Assembly: GCA_037074615.1 (NCBI GenBank)
Contig: CM073562.1
Coordinates: 7,053,001 to 7,117,000 of the forward strand
Direction of reading: 5' to 3'
DNA: 64,000 nucleotides
Source: Leucaena leucocephala
Lineage: Eukaryota > Streptophyta > Magnoliopsida > Fabales > Fabaceae
Both the position numbers and the translations under genes were made by a program. Below, piece after piece: positions 32,921-45,299 of the stretch (position 1 is the stretch's first letter; every line of letters begins with the position of its first letter). The notes beneath the pieces were generated by a model that saw only the letters and a program-made list of their open reading frames with translations, did no database searches and was not told where the DNA came from.

Positions 32921-34283
32921 TGTAACATCCCAAATTTTCCTTATCTGTATAAGATTGATAGAAGTAAGAGGTTATAAAGAGAATGTGATGATAATCATAA
33001 GGAATGATAATGTTAGATAAGGTTTAGGTTAGAGAAAGAGAGAATGTATAAAGCTATAAAGCAAAATAGGCTAAATTACAATTAATGAAAGTTCAGGGAC
33101 TAAAGTGTAAATAATGAAATTCTAAGGACTACATTGCAAATAGTAAAAAGTTCAAGGCCTTAATGGAATTTTTGAGAAGTCAAGGACCAAATTGGAATTT
33201 TAAATTTGGTTAAAAGGGACTAAAATAGAATTTACCAAATTTAGGGACTAAAGCACAATTTTGCCAATTCATGGGCAAAAGCGTAATTATGGAAAATTGA
33301 ACAAAAAAAAAGGCTAAAATTGCCCGAAAGTGTTTTGATCTCAAATCTTACTAGTAAAGAGAGAATATAATTTAGGTCAGTCATATCTCTTAGTATTGTG
33401 AGTTAAGGTCCCGATAAATTGATATTAATTTTTGAAGTTTGATAATTAGTACATTATTTTTCAGACCTTAGAATTAGATAAAATTTTATAATAATTTCTT
33501 ATAATTAATATAAGAATGTATAAAACGGATAAAAGTAAAAAAGAAGTCCTATAGAATTTATTATGGAATTTAAGGTAAAAATGACACTGATAAAGGATTT
33601 AAAGAAAACATATTGAATATTTATGAGGACTTCTAGCTATAAAAAAATTATAAAACTTTGTAAGAAATTTATTTAATATTAGAATAAATTTATTAAAGTG
33701 TTAAAATTATGAAACGAGGTGTCTAGAATTTATTTTAAAATCAGGATAATTTAAGATATCGGTGTACGAAATTAAAGGTAATTGCATTGGGATTTGTGGT
33801 AACTAGCAATTGGACCCAATTTTGGCCCAATATGGCATCAAGTGAAGCAGCCCAATAAGCCAAGAGATTGGTTGGAGGCTAAGTTGAATTATAGGATAAT
33901 TTATAAATTATTAAAAAGAAAAAAGGAAGGAAATTGCAAGGAATGTGTAAGAGCATGAGGTGCCCATGTGAGATGTCCCTTAATCCCCACTTTGTGCCAC
34001 ATGGAAGCCAAGAACAAGGAAAAAGAGTTTGGACATGTGCTTCACTTTATTAAAATAATATAAGAATTAAGTTAATGAAGATTAAGGAATTAAGTAACTA
34101 ATAAGATTTAAGAATAATGCATTATAATAATTAGTTAAAGGAGGGATATTTTAGTCCCTTGAGCTTTCACAATTCACTACAAATATGCCCCCATTCCTTA
34201 ACAAAACTGTGATGTTGATGGAGCCTTGGGTAAACTCTTGTCAAATAAAAACTTGACCTATTCCAATGCAATTGAAGGAGGAA
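32921..34283 (+). repeat. 3' LTR of the Gypsy element, first part
   Basis: Begins TGTAACATCCCAAATTTTCC and is colinear with 24226-25545. It breaks off after ATTGAAGGAGGAAA, where the 5' LTR continues with GTTCAAGGTACTTTG; the matching continuation is found at 42269. TATA-like CACTACAAATATGCCCCCAT lies at about 34176. Confidence 0.8.
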
Positions 34284-34284
34284 A

Positions 34285-34485
34285 CTTTGTAAGCTGAATG
34301 ATATTTTCTGTTTCATCAAAATTATCAAACTCTCGCAGTTTGTCAGCTAAATCATTGACTGATTGACTAGCTTGTAGCCAATTTTGGCTACAAATAAGTA
34401 CTTTTGCCATTTTATAAGACAAAGTTCTCCTCTAATGATCAACTATACGTCCCCCAGTGCTAAAGGTGAACTTAGAAGCCCAGTG
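34285..34485 (-). pseudogene. hAT transposase C-terminal dimerisation region
   Basis: Minus-strand reading from an acceptor-like TTTTTTAG at about 34486 gives ASKFTFSTGGRIVDH.RRTLS, then KMAKVLICSQNWLQ. This matches the hAT C-terminal dimerisation domain 'ESAFSTGGRVVDHYRSSLLPKTVEALICTQNWL'. One in-frame TAG replaces the Tyr codon. An acidic tail DKLREFDNFDETEN follows to 34285, where the Gypsy LTR begins. The rest of the transposase (BED finger, catalytic core) is not seen nearby. hAT transposases need this region for dimerisation. Confidence 0.8.
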
Positions 34486-35571
34486 CTAAAAAATAATAGA
34501 AAACTGCATTAGAATAAAAACACATACAAAACAAAAATAAGCATAGGATTACAAATTCTTCCTGTTTGTCCCCAAAAAATAATTACTTACTCATATGAAT
34601 ACTTAGTTATGTCAAAGTTTAACTAATGGCCATAATGTAGAGAGAATTCCTTGTTTTTACTCACAGAGATGTCATTGAAACCAAATCCTTTCTCTGCACA
34701 TTGGCTTAATGCACTGAGGATTTTACTCCTAGCAAAGGATTGAATCTAACTTGTCAAAGAGAGATACTATCTTCTCTAAGCTAACACCTTTACAATAAAG
34801 TTTCTTGGTTAATGTTATCAATTCTGAAGAAAAAAAATCTTCTTGAAAAGGTATTAATAATTCTAGTTGTGATAGATACTCTTTATGTCACATGCATAAT
34901 AATATACCATTGACTATTATGCATATTTCTTTACCTTTTTATGTGTGCAAGCTAATGTAATTTGTTGTGGCAAATGGTTTTATGAATGCTAATCTCATAT
35001 ACCTAGTAAATGTCTTGGGAGTGGTCGTGGTTAGATAGAAATTACTAATTTGGATGAAGAATTAAGGTAAGCCCTTCAATTATGAGAGGTTATATATTGA
35101 TTGTCCCTATTTCATTTGACGCCAATGGTATTAATTTACTAGCTTTTGTCCAAAGTCTAAAAATAGGAAATAATTGTTTGGGGTGGTTTGGATAATCAGT
35201 AGGTGAAAAATACAAAAAACAATTACAATCAATAGGGTGAGTAGGGGTATTGAGTTCCAGTTTAGTTATCCCCATTTAACAAATGAACAAAAACTCTTCC
35301 TTAAAAGTTGGACAAAAATTATGAACGAGAATGAGCATTAAGCCAGATGAACGAGAATTACAACTATTTATGACATAATTTGATATATGAAAAATTATGA
35401 ACTGGAATGAGAATGAGAAGTGAACCAGATGCAAAAGAAGGATAGGAACTTCGAATAGCATTGAGAATGACAACATATAGTAAGAATGAGAGGTGGATAC
35501 TAGTCAGAGACTCGCAGGAAAGGTAAAAGTTAGAGGAGAGGTAGAGACTCGTAGTTGCAACTTTGCAATTG
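34486..35571. other. Unassigned DNA, possibly hAT-derived
   Basis: No further transposase motif was found. TAGGGGTATTGAGTTCC at 35242 resembles a hAT terminus and could pair with the end at 39027, but the flanking 8-mers do not match. The 61- and 66-codon minus frames at 35090-35476 show no similarity. Confidence 0.3.
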
Positions 35572-35576
35572 ATACG

Positions 35577-38500
35577 TGTAACACCTTTTTTTATTTCTTA
35601 GGGACCATTCGGTAGCATTTAGAACCACTTACAAGTTCATTGAAGTTCAATTACAAAATTTGGAATTTCACTCTTTACGAGTACTGTTCATATGGTAATT
35701 CTAGATTAAGTGATGAACTTCAAAAAATCATAACTAATTATAGAAAAATTGAAATAGAGTGGTTCAAAAATATACATGAAGCTAACATCTTAAAATTTAA
35801 GGAAAAAATACTTCCTTGGACCAATTGATCAATTAACTAAGTCAACTCTAACATCAAAGTTTACTGTTCATTTGGTTAAATTTTTGGAAAAATAGTTCCT
35901 GGTCCCAAACTTTAAAAATTTTGTTCTCTTTGCATAGACGTCGGAATAAGGCATTCTTGATGTCAAAACAAAACTTGACATGTTAACTAAATACGTCTAA
36001 AATATCGTACATTTATTTGATCATTTACTATTTTTGTAAACAGCTACAACTGCATTGCCTCTAAGCATACATTACATAAGTTATACATAAATATTACACT
36101 TAAACATGCCATCTATCCCCTAACTCCTTTTCTTGCATCTTCATCTTGTTCCATTTTTGATGAACCTGTTGGTGTGGGGGTGACATGTAGGGGGTGAGAT
36201 TTCGGGAGAAATCTCAGTAGTAAACAAAAACCATATAATGTATGTAACTATATGTTTGATGTTACTATATGTGCACTTAATGATCATGCTTGCATAATGA
36301 TTACATGCTTCCATGTATCTTAATTATAACATATGGCCATAGTATAAAAAGAAATAGAGCATTACTTAATCATACATGCTTCACATCATCAAAGTAAGTA
36401 ACATCACATAAAGCATCCAAGCAATATAAGCATATAAGTAGGTAAGTTCACTACCTCATACTCCTTGCTTTCCTCCTCCTTTTCCTTTACTTCTCGCTTC
36501 CTACTTTTCCTTGGGATGTGACTGCCCTCTTTGAGGTCAAAAACCAAATCCTAATATTGTATTACCATTCACTCATTACAATCCAAATTCCTTGAACATT
36601 AAACTTTATCTACTAAAGTAACTTTCTTAAATCTTTGTTAATTAGCTTGGTCTTTGAATCAATTGAAGTCTTTACTTTACCCTACACAATTTGGCCTTCT
36701 AAATCCATTTATGAACTCTAAATGGCCAAATTCCAGCAACTGTAACCTATTCTGGACAGTACCAAAAATCTTCTCTTTTTCTTTCAAAAATTCTCATTTT
36801 GATTCCAATGCTTCCAATACTTGTTTATCTATTTTCCTCCACCCATTTTTTCATTTTAAAACCATTGGAAACATCAAAATCATGAAATCCCAATCATTGT
36901 TCATGCATGTGAACAGTAATAGAGAACACTTAAAAATTACAACTTTGAATTCCAATTCTTCCAAGGTTCCAAACTTATCCAATCCTACACAAAATCATCT
37001 TTTAAATTCAATGGAAGCATTAGATCATTGAAATTCCATCTTCTCCTATCCAGAACAGCCTTGGTCGAAAGGCCTCAAGAAAGAGCAAAGTCAAGAATAT
37101 CAACTAAATTTAATAACCAATCATCAAACTAGCTTATCTAAGTGTATTCTACTTGATTCTATCTTGCTTTTCTTCTTTCTTTATTTCTGTCCAGATTTGG
37201 ACAGCAAGCATACTCTAGGTTTAATGGAATTTCTAACCACTAAAACCTAGGTTTTATCTTTCCAAACCACATCTAAATAAACTAGGAAGGATCATATACC
37301 TTATAACTTGACTACCTTGATCTCTAAGTGCCTTGAATTGCCTTTATCTTGGTTGAGTTTTCAAATGACAAGAGTTTCTCCAAGGGAACCAAGAGGCCAT
37401 GGTTTTACAAGGAAATGGAGGGGTATTTATAGTCAAAACTTTGGCATCTTGGGACAAGAATATTCTTCCTTCAACTAATTATTTCAACTCCTTAATCTTG
37501 AATTTGATTGGTTGGTTTTTGGATTAATTAACCTTAATCACCATTAGGTTAATTCTTATATTATTTTTATTCCATTTTAGCGCATGTCCACACTCTTCCT
37601 CCTTATTCTTGCTTCTATGTGGCATATTGCACATGGTGTATGTGTTCCACCATGTGTAACCCTTGGCTTCCTCTTCAAGCTCCTTCATTTTCTTTTGATT
37701 TTTCTATTTAAAAAATTTATAAAATATCCGAAATTGACTTAAGCTCCAAGAATTGATCTTGGGCTTATTGGGTTTGTCTAGGAAGCCATATTGGGCCTCT
37801 TTTAGGTCTAATAGCTATTTAGCACAAATCCCAATGCACTTTCCTTATACTGATATTCTTAAATCACCTTAATTTTTTTTAAATAAATGCTATAAAACTC
37901 TTTTAATGGTTCTAAAATTTTTAAAAATTCATTCTAATATAAAATGAAGTCCCTACAAAGTCTCATAATTTTTTGAGACCCAGAAGTCCTGATAAAAATT
38001 TATACATCTTCTTCAAATCCTTTATCGGTGTTTGATTTCACCGTAAATTTTATAATTAATTCTACATGACTCCTTTTTGAGATTTGTCAATTTTATAAAT
38101 TATTGTATTATTTATAAGAATTTACTACCAAATTTCATCTAATTATGAGGTCCAGAGGATAAGGTAATAATCTCCCTGACTTTATAAATTAATATCAATT
38201 TATCGGGACCTTAAATCAAAATTTTGTGTCGCATTAAAATGATCAGAATAACTTTCTCTATTTTATGATAAAATTTGGGAATAAAATGTTTTCGGGCAAT
38301 TTTAGCCTTTTCTGGCTCAACTTTTCATAATTACCATTTTACCCTTGAACTTTTGGAAATTGCACTTTAGGTCCTCAACTTTTCATAATTACACTTAATG
38401 GCCCAAGCTTAGTCTACTTCCATTTTGCACTATGGAACTTTTAGAATTTTCACTTTAATCCCTTTCTTTTTTTCTTTGGCTAAAAAATTATCTTAATCGT

Positions 38501-38588
38501 TATCTTTTCTTGTGATTACCATTCTAATCCCTTCATAATCTCTTTCCTCTATCAACTTATATAGATAGGAAAAATTTAGGATGTTATA
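35577..38588 (-). mobile_element. Solo LTR of the Tekay-like Gypsy family, inverted
   Basis: On the minus strand the LTR starts TATAACATCCTAAATTTTTC at 38588 and ends GGTGTTACA at 35577, about 3.0 kb, full length for this family. Flanking 5-mers are ATACG (35572-35576) and ATACT (38589-38593), 4 of 5 identical, so it is a solo LTR left by recombination between the two LTRs of an insertion. GTATTTATAGTC near 37422 is the inverted promoter region. The 125-codon frame at 36654-37031 is a chance frame. Confidence 0.8.
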
Positions 38589-38593
38589 ATACT

Positions 38594-39027
38594 CGGTACT
38601 GGTAGTTGACTATAACTAGTTAGAGGAGAGGTAGAGGTCAGACCATCAGATTAGAGATAGAGAGTCATAGAGTCATATTTAGAGAGGCTGAGGCTATACT
38701 GCTGTGGACTGGTCAGAGACTAGCGGCTCACTTGTTAGAGCCAGACTCACAATCATAAATTGTAAGGACGCAAGATCTGGTCATTTTAAATTCTATATAT
38801 GGATACATCATACACCAATACTGGTGTAGTAGGGTTACTTTTAGGATAAATAATTAAATATATATATGGCTGGGCTAAATGGGCAGGACGACATACCTCG
38901 CTCAAAACTTGGCCCAACCTGACCCTGCCCAATTATATTTTTGGCCACTTTTTTTAGGTTAGGCTAAGCAATTTTTTCTTGGGCTTAGGCTGGTGAACCG
39001 GGCACCAAAGCACTATGTATACCCCTA
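38594..39027. mobile_element. hAT-like terminus
   Basis: Ends in the complement of TAGGGGTATACATAGTGC at 39027, preceded by subterminal repeats of the type GGCCCAACCTGACCCTGCCC / GGGCTTAGGC (38900-39000), typical of hAT elements. The left half before the solo LTR (35480-35571) shares AGAGGAGAGGTAGAG phrases with 38618-38632. The other terminus is uncertain. Confidence 0.4.
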
Positions 39028-39680
39028 ATTTGAATTGAGAAAGATTATATTATGGGTTTTTTATGCTTCTCTGATCCTATTCGGTTTCAATTGAAATCTA
39101 ATCGAAGTTTTTTTGGTCAGTTCAGTTTCAGTTATTTTGGCTAATCAAGTTTAGTTAATTTACTCTATTTAGTTTTCAGTCGAACCAAAAAATTGAATGC
39201 TTACTCATAGTCTCTTCCTTCATATAGGGAATGATAAGTGAATGGTGAGTGAATTGAATGTGCATAGGGAATGATAAGTGATAGTACATTACTTTTTTAC
39301 ATTAAACTGTGAATGTTTCCCTTTTAAAAAAGCAAGGATGAAAAAATGGTGGGGTTTCTTGCCAGCCCTCCTTTGGCATATTCGAGTAGCCAAAATGGCA
39401 TCTTTTTAGCTAGCTCGTTAAAGGCTAAATATGTAATTATAATCTAGTTGTTATTTTGTTTCAATTAGTTTGAGATATATTTTTAAAATTCATGAATTTA
39501 TAATTTAAATTAGGGTAAAGGTGTACCCCAAACTCATTTCAGAGCAGTAATTAGCACCCTAAAGTATTTAAAAGTGTAATTAGCACTCCAAACTAATTTT
39601 AGAGGTGCTACCAATACCTTAAAATATTTAAATTAGTTTCACTAATAGAAACACAAATTTATGTCCAATCCGTGTCACAT
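39028..39680. other. Spacer
   Basis: Contains a direct repeat of CATAGGGAATGATAAGTGA (39224 and 39263) and, from 39513, AGGGTAAAGGTGTACCCCAA followed by AGCACC/AGCACTCC phrases resembling the end of a Mutator-like element. No gene. Confidence 0.35.
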
Positions 39681-39887
39681 AAGTTTTTTATTTCAATACA
39701 TTATTATTTAAAAGGCTACATGTATCATATTGTTTAAAAAAGGATACTAAATAAACCCTAAAATTGACATTATTTATAATTTATATTTGAAAATTGAGAA
39801 ATTTCATGGTTTATTTAGTACAATTTATTAAAAATAATATTACACATGTGGTCTTTTAAATAATAATATGTCAAAATAAAAAGTTTT
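39681..39887. repeat. Foldback repeat, about 205 bp
   Basis: The arms 39681-39763 and 39806-39887 are inverted copies: AAGTTTTTTATTTCAATACA and CATTATTATTTAAAAGGCTA on the left correspond to the complement of ATAATAATATGTCAAAATAA and neighbours on the right; TACTAAATAAACC and GGTTTATTTAGTA lie near the loop. A hairpin MITE is the likely origin. Confidence 0.65.
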
Positions 39888-39899
39888 CCTATGGTTCTT

Positions 39900-40975
39900 G
39901 AAGTGTCGACGAAGCTCAAGAGGGTATTAATAGGAGGCCAAGGTAAGATTAGATCAAGGGCTAAGATCTAATTTTGCAATGGATCAATATTGCATCTTGA
40001 AAATCAATGGCGAAGATTTAACCATGTAACTTGCTTATATCATCATGCTAGGTGGCGCTATCTAAGGGAAGAAGAGGCTAATTAGAAAATCCAATCCAAT
40101 ATGGTATCAACTCGATCATATTTTCTAAAAATTAGACTATTTTTAATCTAATTTTTGAGGTTTCATAATTTATTTTCTGACATTAGAGATTTAGTGTCTA
40201 GATTTTTCCTGCCTTTAACATTTATACTGGGTATAATTTAATTATCTAAGCCTTGAAAATTACTAAAATGCCCTTAGTTCATTTTTATAATCTTAGGGGC
40301 ATTTTCATCTTTTAACATTTTGCCAATGTATTTCTTAACCATGGCCCATATTCCTATACCTTCTAGATTTCCTGTCTAGGTTTATACGTTTTGTTAGATA
40401 TATGATTTAACATAACTTGAAAACTTTTACTAAAAAAAAATATTTTAGTAATCATATCAATTAATCGGGGCCTCAATTGAAAATGCTAATTTGTGTCCAA
40501 CAAACTAGAAAAATCCCCTCTATCTTTCTGCAACTTTAGATTGGGTGTATTTTTAATAAAATCACTATTCACCTCTTTGCATAATAGATATTTTCATAAA
40601 TAGCAACCATATCCTTTTCTTTTTTAAAATTACCCTTCTATCCTTTGTCTTTTTCTAAATGATATCTATATCCCTTCATTATTCATAATTACCCTTAGTT
40701 CCCTTAACTTATATCTACCTTGACTTTATACCATGAACTTTTAGGGTTTTCATTTTAGTCCCTTAAAACTTTACAATTTGGTCCCTTTGAATTTTATACT
40801 TATGCCATAAAGAACTTTCTTTCCTTATGATTTAGTCATTTAATCCTTTCTCTATCAGGGTCTTAAGGGCTCATTTGAAGTCCCTATACTTCCTCTATTT
40901 ACAATTTAGTCCCTTAACATCCTATGTATGTTTCTAGGACTTCTGTTTAAAAGGCTTAAAAATTAGGATGTTACA
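39900..40975 (-). mobile_element. Divergent Gypsy LTR, minus strand, partial
   Basis: On the minus strand it starts TGTAACATCCTAATTTTTAA at 40975 and then has 'GGGACTAAATTG' phrases, the same style as the Tekay-like family, but the sequence is otherwise different and only about 1.1 kb is seen. The inner end near 39900 is not defined. Confidence 0.5.
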
Positions 40976-41599
40976 TAATGGCTTGACTTGTTTCCCTACT
41001 TTGCTTGTAGGAAAGTGAATGAGATCTTGAATTCTTTAGAGTCATCTAGGGAAACTCTAATCTAGGAAGCTTCTAGAATAGGTGTTGATAATGTATTTTT
41101 TTACCCCAATATAAATGACATTTTCAATCCTCGTGCACCTACACACATCCTAAAGCAATAATGAAATTCAAATAATAGGAAGGCATTTTAACTACAACAT
41201 GCATATAATAAAACATCCACTACTTCCACAAAAAACAAGGCTTAAAAGACTAGTGGAAAATAAATTTTAATATTAGATTTGGATTTGGTCTAGATGCAGA
41301 TGGTGTAGAAAGTCTAACAATTTATGTACATGTTGTACAACTAGTCTAAAAAATAATTTTTTAGACATGTTCTTATAAAATTAGTCTAAAAACCTAAAAA
41401 AAATAAAAAAAAATATTGATTTATTATATATCTAAAAAATTTGAATCTAAAAATAAGTACAAATCTCATTAAATTGAGCAAATATTCTAACAATAAAAAT
41501 AATATATTTTCATGAATGGAGTATCAAACACATAATTGCAAGAAAATACACAAAAAGAAATTTCAATTAAAATGAAATTTCTCTTTAACTTTAACTTTT
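40976..41599. other. AT-rich spacer
   Basis: Nothing recognisable. TAGTCTAAAAA phrases recur at 41341-41395. TAATG directly after 40975 would be the candidate TSD of the preceding LTR. Confidence 0.35.
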
Positions 41600-42268
41600 G
41601 AAGTACGGGATCACATTGTCTGTAATGAATGCAATAAGCCCAGCCACATCAAAGTGATTGTCCTCAATTGTAAAAAAAAGGAGAAAGGAAAGATATCATA
41701 ATAGAAAAAGCCTTGGTCTCGTCTATCTAGGGAGGCAATTCATCATATGATGACTAGGAAGAAGTTGCAAACATATGCCTCGTCGCCCAAGAATAGTCAG
41801 AAAAATCTTGAGCCTACTTATGAAGAATTACTTACTAATTATAATGAATGAAGAATTGAATTATTTAGAATTGCTAAGGAGTTAGTAAACTCCAAAAGAA
41901 AGTTAAAGCATTAGAAGAACAAACTGAGACCAAAGCTCAATATGTTCAAATCACATCAGTGTCTTGCACTAAATGTGAGACTGTTGAGAAAAAGAATAAA
42001 GAGTCAACCAAAACTCTTTCACTAAAGGTAGTGAGATGCTTAATATAATTTTAGGAAATAAGAGATATATCTCTGATAAATCTGGAATTGGATATCATCC
42101 AAATTTGGATAAAAGAAAAGGAAAGAAAACAAATGGAGGAAAACTATATCTAAACTATTTTAGAACTTATGTTCAAACCTATAATACATTTTCTAGGTGC
42201 ACTTACTGTAACCGAAAGGGCCATACTACTACTTCTTGCAAAATAAAACTCAAGCCAAGACAAAGAAG
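41600..42268 (+). pseudogene. Copia gag fragment with two zinc knuckles (SIRE/Maximus-like)
   Basis: The first zinc knuckle is CNECNKPSHIKV at 41621-41656, with a one-base loss before the last Cys so that DCPQL reads out of frame. A lysine-rich region with several stops follows. A clean frame at 42036-42305 then reads EMLNIILGNKRY-like, DKSGIGYHPN and CTYCNRKGHTTTSC (42198-42239), a complete CX2CX4HX4C knuckle. The 'DKSGLGY' block plus knuckles is typical of SIRE/Maximus-type Copia gag. The frame runs straight into the resumed Gypsy LTR at about 42269, so its last ~12 codons are LTR sequence. No LTR of its own was found. Confidence 0.65.
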
Positions 42269-44062
42269 ATTCAAGGTATCAAAGTTCAAGCAAGCTAGAG
42301 ATTAAAGGTAAGCAATCTATCCTTGCTTATTTTCCTTTGATTTGGGAGCTTGAAATTAGGGTTTTCATGGAGGAAAGTTGAGTTTTCTCTAAGATGTTGT
42401 GCTGTCCAAAAATCTTAGATGAAAGGGAAAAGAAGAAATTAAAGTTAGAGATTTATGAGTGAAGCTTAAACAAGATAGTTAAGTGAATGGTTGTTGAATC
42501 AAGTTGATATTCTTGACTTTGTCATAGTTGAACCATTTTGGTATGCACTGTTCATGATGGAAGGAACTGGAATTTCAATGATTTAATGCTTCCATTGAAT
42601 TTATATGATGATTTTGTGTAGGATTGGAAAGGTTTTAAATCTTAGAAGCATTGAAATTCCAAGATTGTAATTTTTGAAATTCTCCTCTATTATTGTTCAC
42701 TTGTATGAACAGAAATTGTAATTTCATAATTTTGATTATTCCAATGTTTTTAAAATGAAAAGTTGTGTGGGGTAAAGTAGAGAAACAAGTATGGGAAGCA
42801 TTGGAATCAAAATGATAATTTTTGAAAGAATTAAGTGCATGTGTTCAGTTCTGTCCAACATGCCATAAAGGAGCTAGAATTTCATGATTATAAGTGCATA
42901 AATGGATTCAAAAGATGAAATTGTGTAGGATAAAGTCAAAATATCAATTGATTCAAGGGCCAAGTCCATTAGTTAAGATTAAGGAAAGTTAATGTAGTTA
43001 AATGAGCTTAATGTTTAAGAGGAAGTTATGTTAGTGGGTTTAATGCTCAAGGAAGTTAGATTGTGATGGATGAATGGTTATGTGATATTAGGAATGGATT
43101 GGTATGTTCTAAAAGAGGTAGCCACATATCCAAGAGAAGTGAGAAGAAAGAAGCAAGATAAAGTGAAAGAAAGTCAAGTATAGGAGGTAGTAAACTTATC
43201 CTAAACTTGTATGCATTAAATGTTATGCTTGGTTGTGCTATGACTTTATTGAATTGTATTGCATATGTTCTTATGTATTAAGCTATGTTTCTATGATTAC
43301 TTTTGCCAATTTTATTTCATATGTTACATGGAAGCATGCACATTACATAATGTTAACACTTTCACAAGCAAGCACAAGTATTTACATTAATGCATGCATT
43401 GTTTAGTACAGTTTGCTACTAAGATTTCCCTAGAAATTTCATCCCCTTCCATGTAATCCCAATCCCACAGGTTTGTTAATGATGAAAGAGGGTTCAATAA
43501 GTATGAAGAGAAGCTAGGGATGGGATAGTATAAATGTTATGTAAAGACTTGATATATGTAATGTTACTATTTGACCAATGCAAGTAGTGATGGTCATGAT
43601 GTAATAAAAAAGAGTAAATGATGAGATAAATGTATGAAATTTTACAAACATTTAGTTAACATGTCAAGCTTCATTTTGACACCAAGAACGCCTTATTTTG
43701 ATGTCTGTATAAAGAGAACTAATTTTCTAAAGGGACCAGAATCTGTTTTCAGAATTCTTGACCAAATAAATAGTAATTTTTGATGAATAAACTGTATTAA
43801 TTGGCTAAATATTTGGTCTGAAAATTATTTTTTCCTTATATTTTAAGATGTTATCTTCATGTATTTTTTTGAATCACTTCATTTCAATTTTTCTAGAATT
43901 AATTATGATTTTTTGAAGTTCATCACATATTTTGGAATGCCATATGAACAGTAATTCGAGAAAGAAAAATTTTAGATTTAGCTAATGGACTTCTAAAGTC
44001 TTGTAAATGGTTCTAAATACTACTGAATGGTCCCTAAGACATACGAAAGTAAGGATGTTTCA
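42269..44062 (+). repeat. 3' LTR of the Gypsy element, second part
   Basis: Resumes at TTCAAGGTATCAAAGTTCAA and GTAAGCAATC (42309), colinear with 25540-27298 of the 5' LTR, through TTAACATGTCAAGCTTCATT (43656) and GGTCCCTAAGACATACGAAA (44027) to AAGGATGTTTCA at 44062. With the first part it totals about 3.15 kb, equal to the 5' LTR. Confidence 0.8.
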
Positions 44063-44489
44063 TTTATCCCTACAAGTCTGGCAATTGAGAATTGTGTTAC
44101 ATCTCACTTTTCATCTTTATACCTCTCTCTCATCAAATTTCAAATTTCAAATTTCAAATTCATCTCCTATAATTATTTTAACCTCATACGCCTTCGCTTT
44201 GAGCTCTATAAAAACTGACTTAAAAATGTTACTTGCTATGTATTTTTTTTATTTATTGCTGGAAGTGCATGTTTAACAGGTGATAGTCACACTGTGTATT
44301 TATCATTGCAGGTTTGACACTTGACAACTATACCAAAACTGTACTGCATATCTAACAATTGATAGTCATGCCAACCGCACTTTTAACTTCTTATTTCTTT
44401 CTCCCCAATATTCCCCTTAGTTTGCAATACAAAGAAAAAAATAAAAAGTTCAATTTTTCACATGCATGGTTGACATTTGGCACAAAACT
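44063..44489. other. Spacer with short tandem repeat
   Basis: CAAATTT(C) is repeated about four times at 44134-44160. The overlapping frames at 44007-44276 are chance. No gene. Confidence 0.45.
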
Positions 44490-45230
44490 TCCATTTTGGG
44501 CTTTATAAATATCCATTCCTTATTTTTTTCTTCTTCTTAAACTAATTTTCCAAGATCTAGTTCTAAAGTTTCATTTCTCACCATAATTTTACCACTTTGT
44601 TCTATATGAGTCCGATCCCTTCTTGATTAATCAATCTAACGAGTTCTTGTTTCTTAGTTCAGACCAAGCTCCGATTCTTCATTGTAAGGCATCTCTTCAA
44701 TTTTCGTTTAGCAACTTCAGTTATTTTTAGGGGAAATCTTCCTTTTGATTATAACTATTTATTTTTTTACATTTTGGAAAAAAACTTGTATTTTCGTTAT
44801 TTGATTGTTCAAAATTATAAATATTTATCTCTTTTTCATCAACTTATTTTTGTAATTAATTTTCCACTTGGTTTAGGGGAGATGAAATAAGTTAATCGAA
44901 CTAATTACTTACTTACCAATTTGATCATTTTGTAAATTATTGTTTGATGCAGGATGGATTGAAATGCGGATTATATAGTGAAAAAATGTTGAAGAATATG
45001 ATTGCTACATTAGAAATGTCATTGATATGGCATTGGAAAAGCAAAGGCATATATTATCCACCCAAAATTAAACCTAAATATCTATAGCTTTACTCAGTGT
45101 TATCCAATTTACTCACATTCTAAACATTATTCTCATATTTTACTCACATCCTAACCATTACATCCATTGGTTTATGATTTTTCGAGGTAATATTTTCTTG
45201 AAATAATGTAACATAGAATTAAAAGTTACA
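44490..45230 (+). repeat. Dispersed repeat R, copy 2, with promoter-like start
   Basis: Homologous to 3985-4590. Here a TATA-like CTTTATAAATATCC (44501) precedes a CT-rich leader (TTTTTTTCTTCTTCTTAAAC), then CATTGTAAGGCATCTC (44680) and, 270 bp later, TTGATGCAGGATGGATTGA (44946). GTAAGG and GCAG look like the ends of an intron in a 5' leader. Beyond the acceptor no long frame is open. It could be the 5' end of a transcribed non-coding element or of a decayed gene. Confidence 0.45.
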
Positions 45231-45299
45231 TAGTCTTTCTCATTTAATATCATATCTATGACGTATGCATGTCTGAGAAATTTTTTGATAGGAAGGTGG

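Larger units (their letters stand above)
24226..44062 (+). mobile_element. Gypsy retrotransposon, Tekay/Del-like, with split 3' LTR
   Basis: Two direct LTRs of about 3.1 kb (24226-27298 and 32921-34283 plus 42269-44062) flank an internal region of about 5.6 kb. A primer-binding site resembling the initiator-Met tRNA complement follows the first LTR, and GGGGTAGAAA precedes the second. The last codons before the tract read FEDKIYFNGVEM-like, recalling the end of Tekay/Del chromovirus polyproteins. No clear gag, RT or integrase could be read, so this may be a non-autonomous derivative or simply very decayed. The flanking 5-mers are TAAAT and TTTAT, not a convincing TSD. Insertions within it: a hAT MITE, a second MITE, and an 8 kb block in the 3' LTR. 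Confidence 0.75.

Noticed and set aside
36654..37031. 125-codon open frame, the longest in the window
   Set aside because: It lies wholly inside the inverted solo LTR (35577-38588), is not conserved in the other LTR copies, and has low-complexity Asn/Ser/Phe composition.
35242..39027. A single hAT element bounded by TAGGGGTATTGAG and the complement of TAGGGGTATACA, hosting the solo LTR
   Set aside because: The flanking 8-mers (AGGGTGAG and ATTTGAAT) do not match and the subterminal parts are not alike, so the pairing is not supported.
24221..44067. 5-bp target duplication for the Gypsy element (TAAAT / TTTAT)
   Set aside because: Only 3 of 5 positions agree, which chance gives easily in AT-rich DNA.
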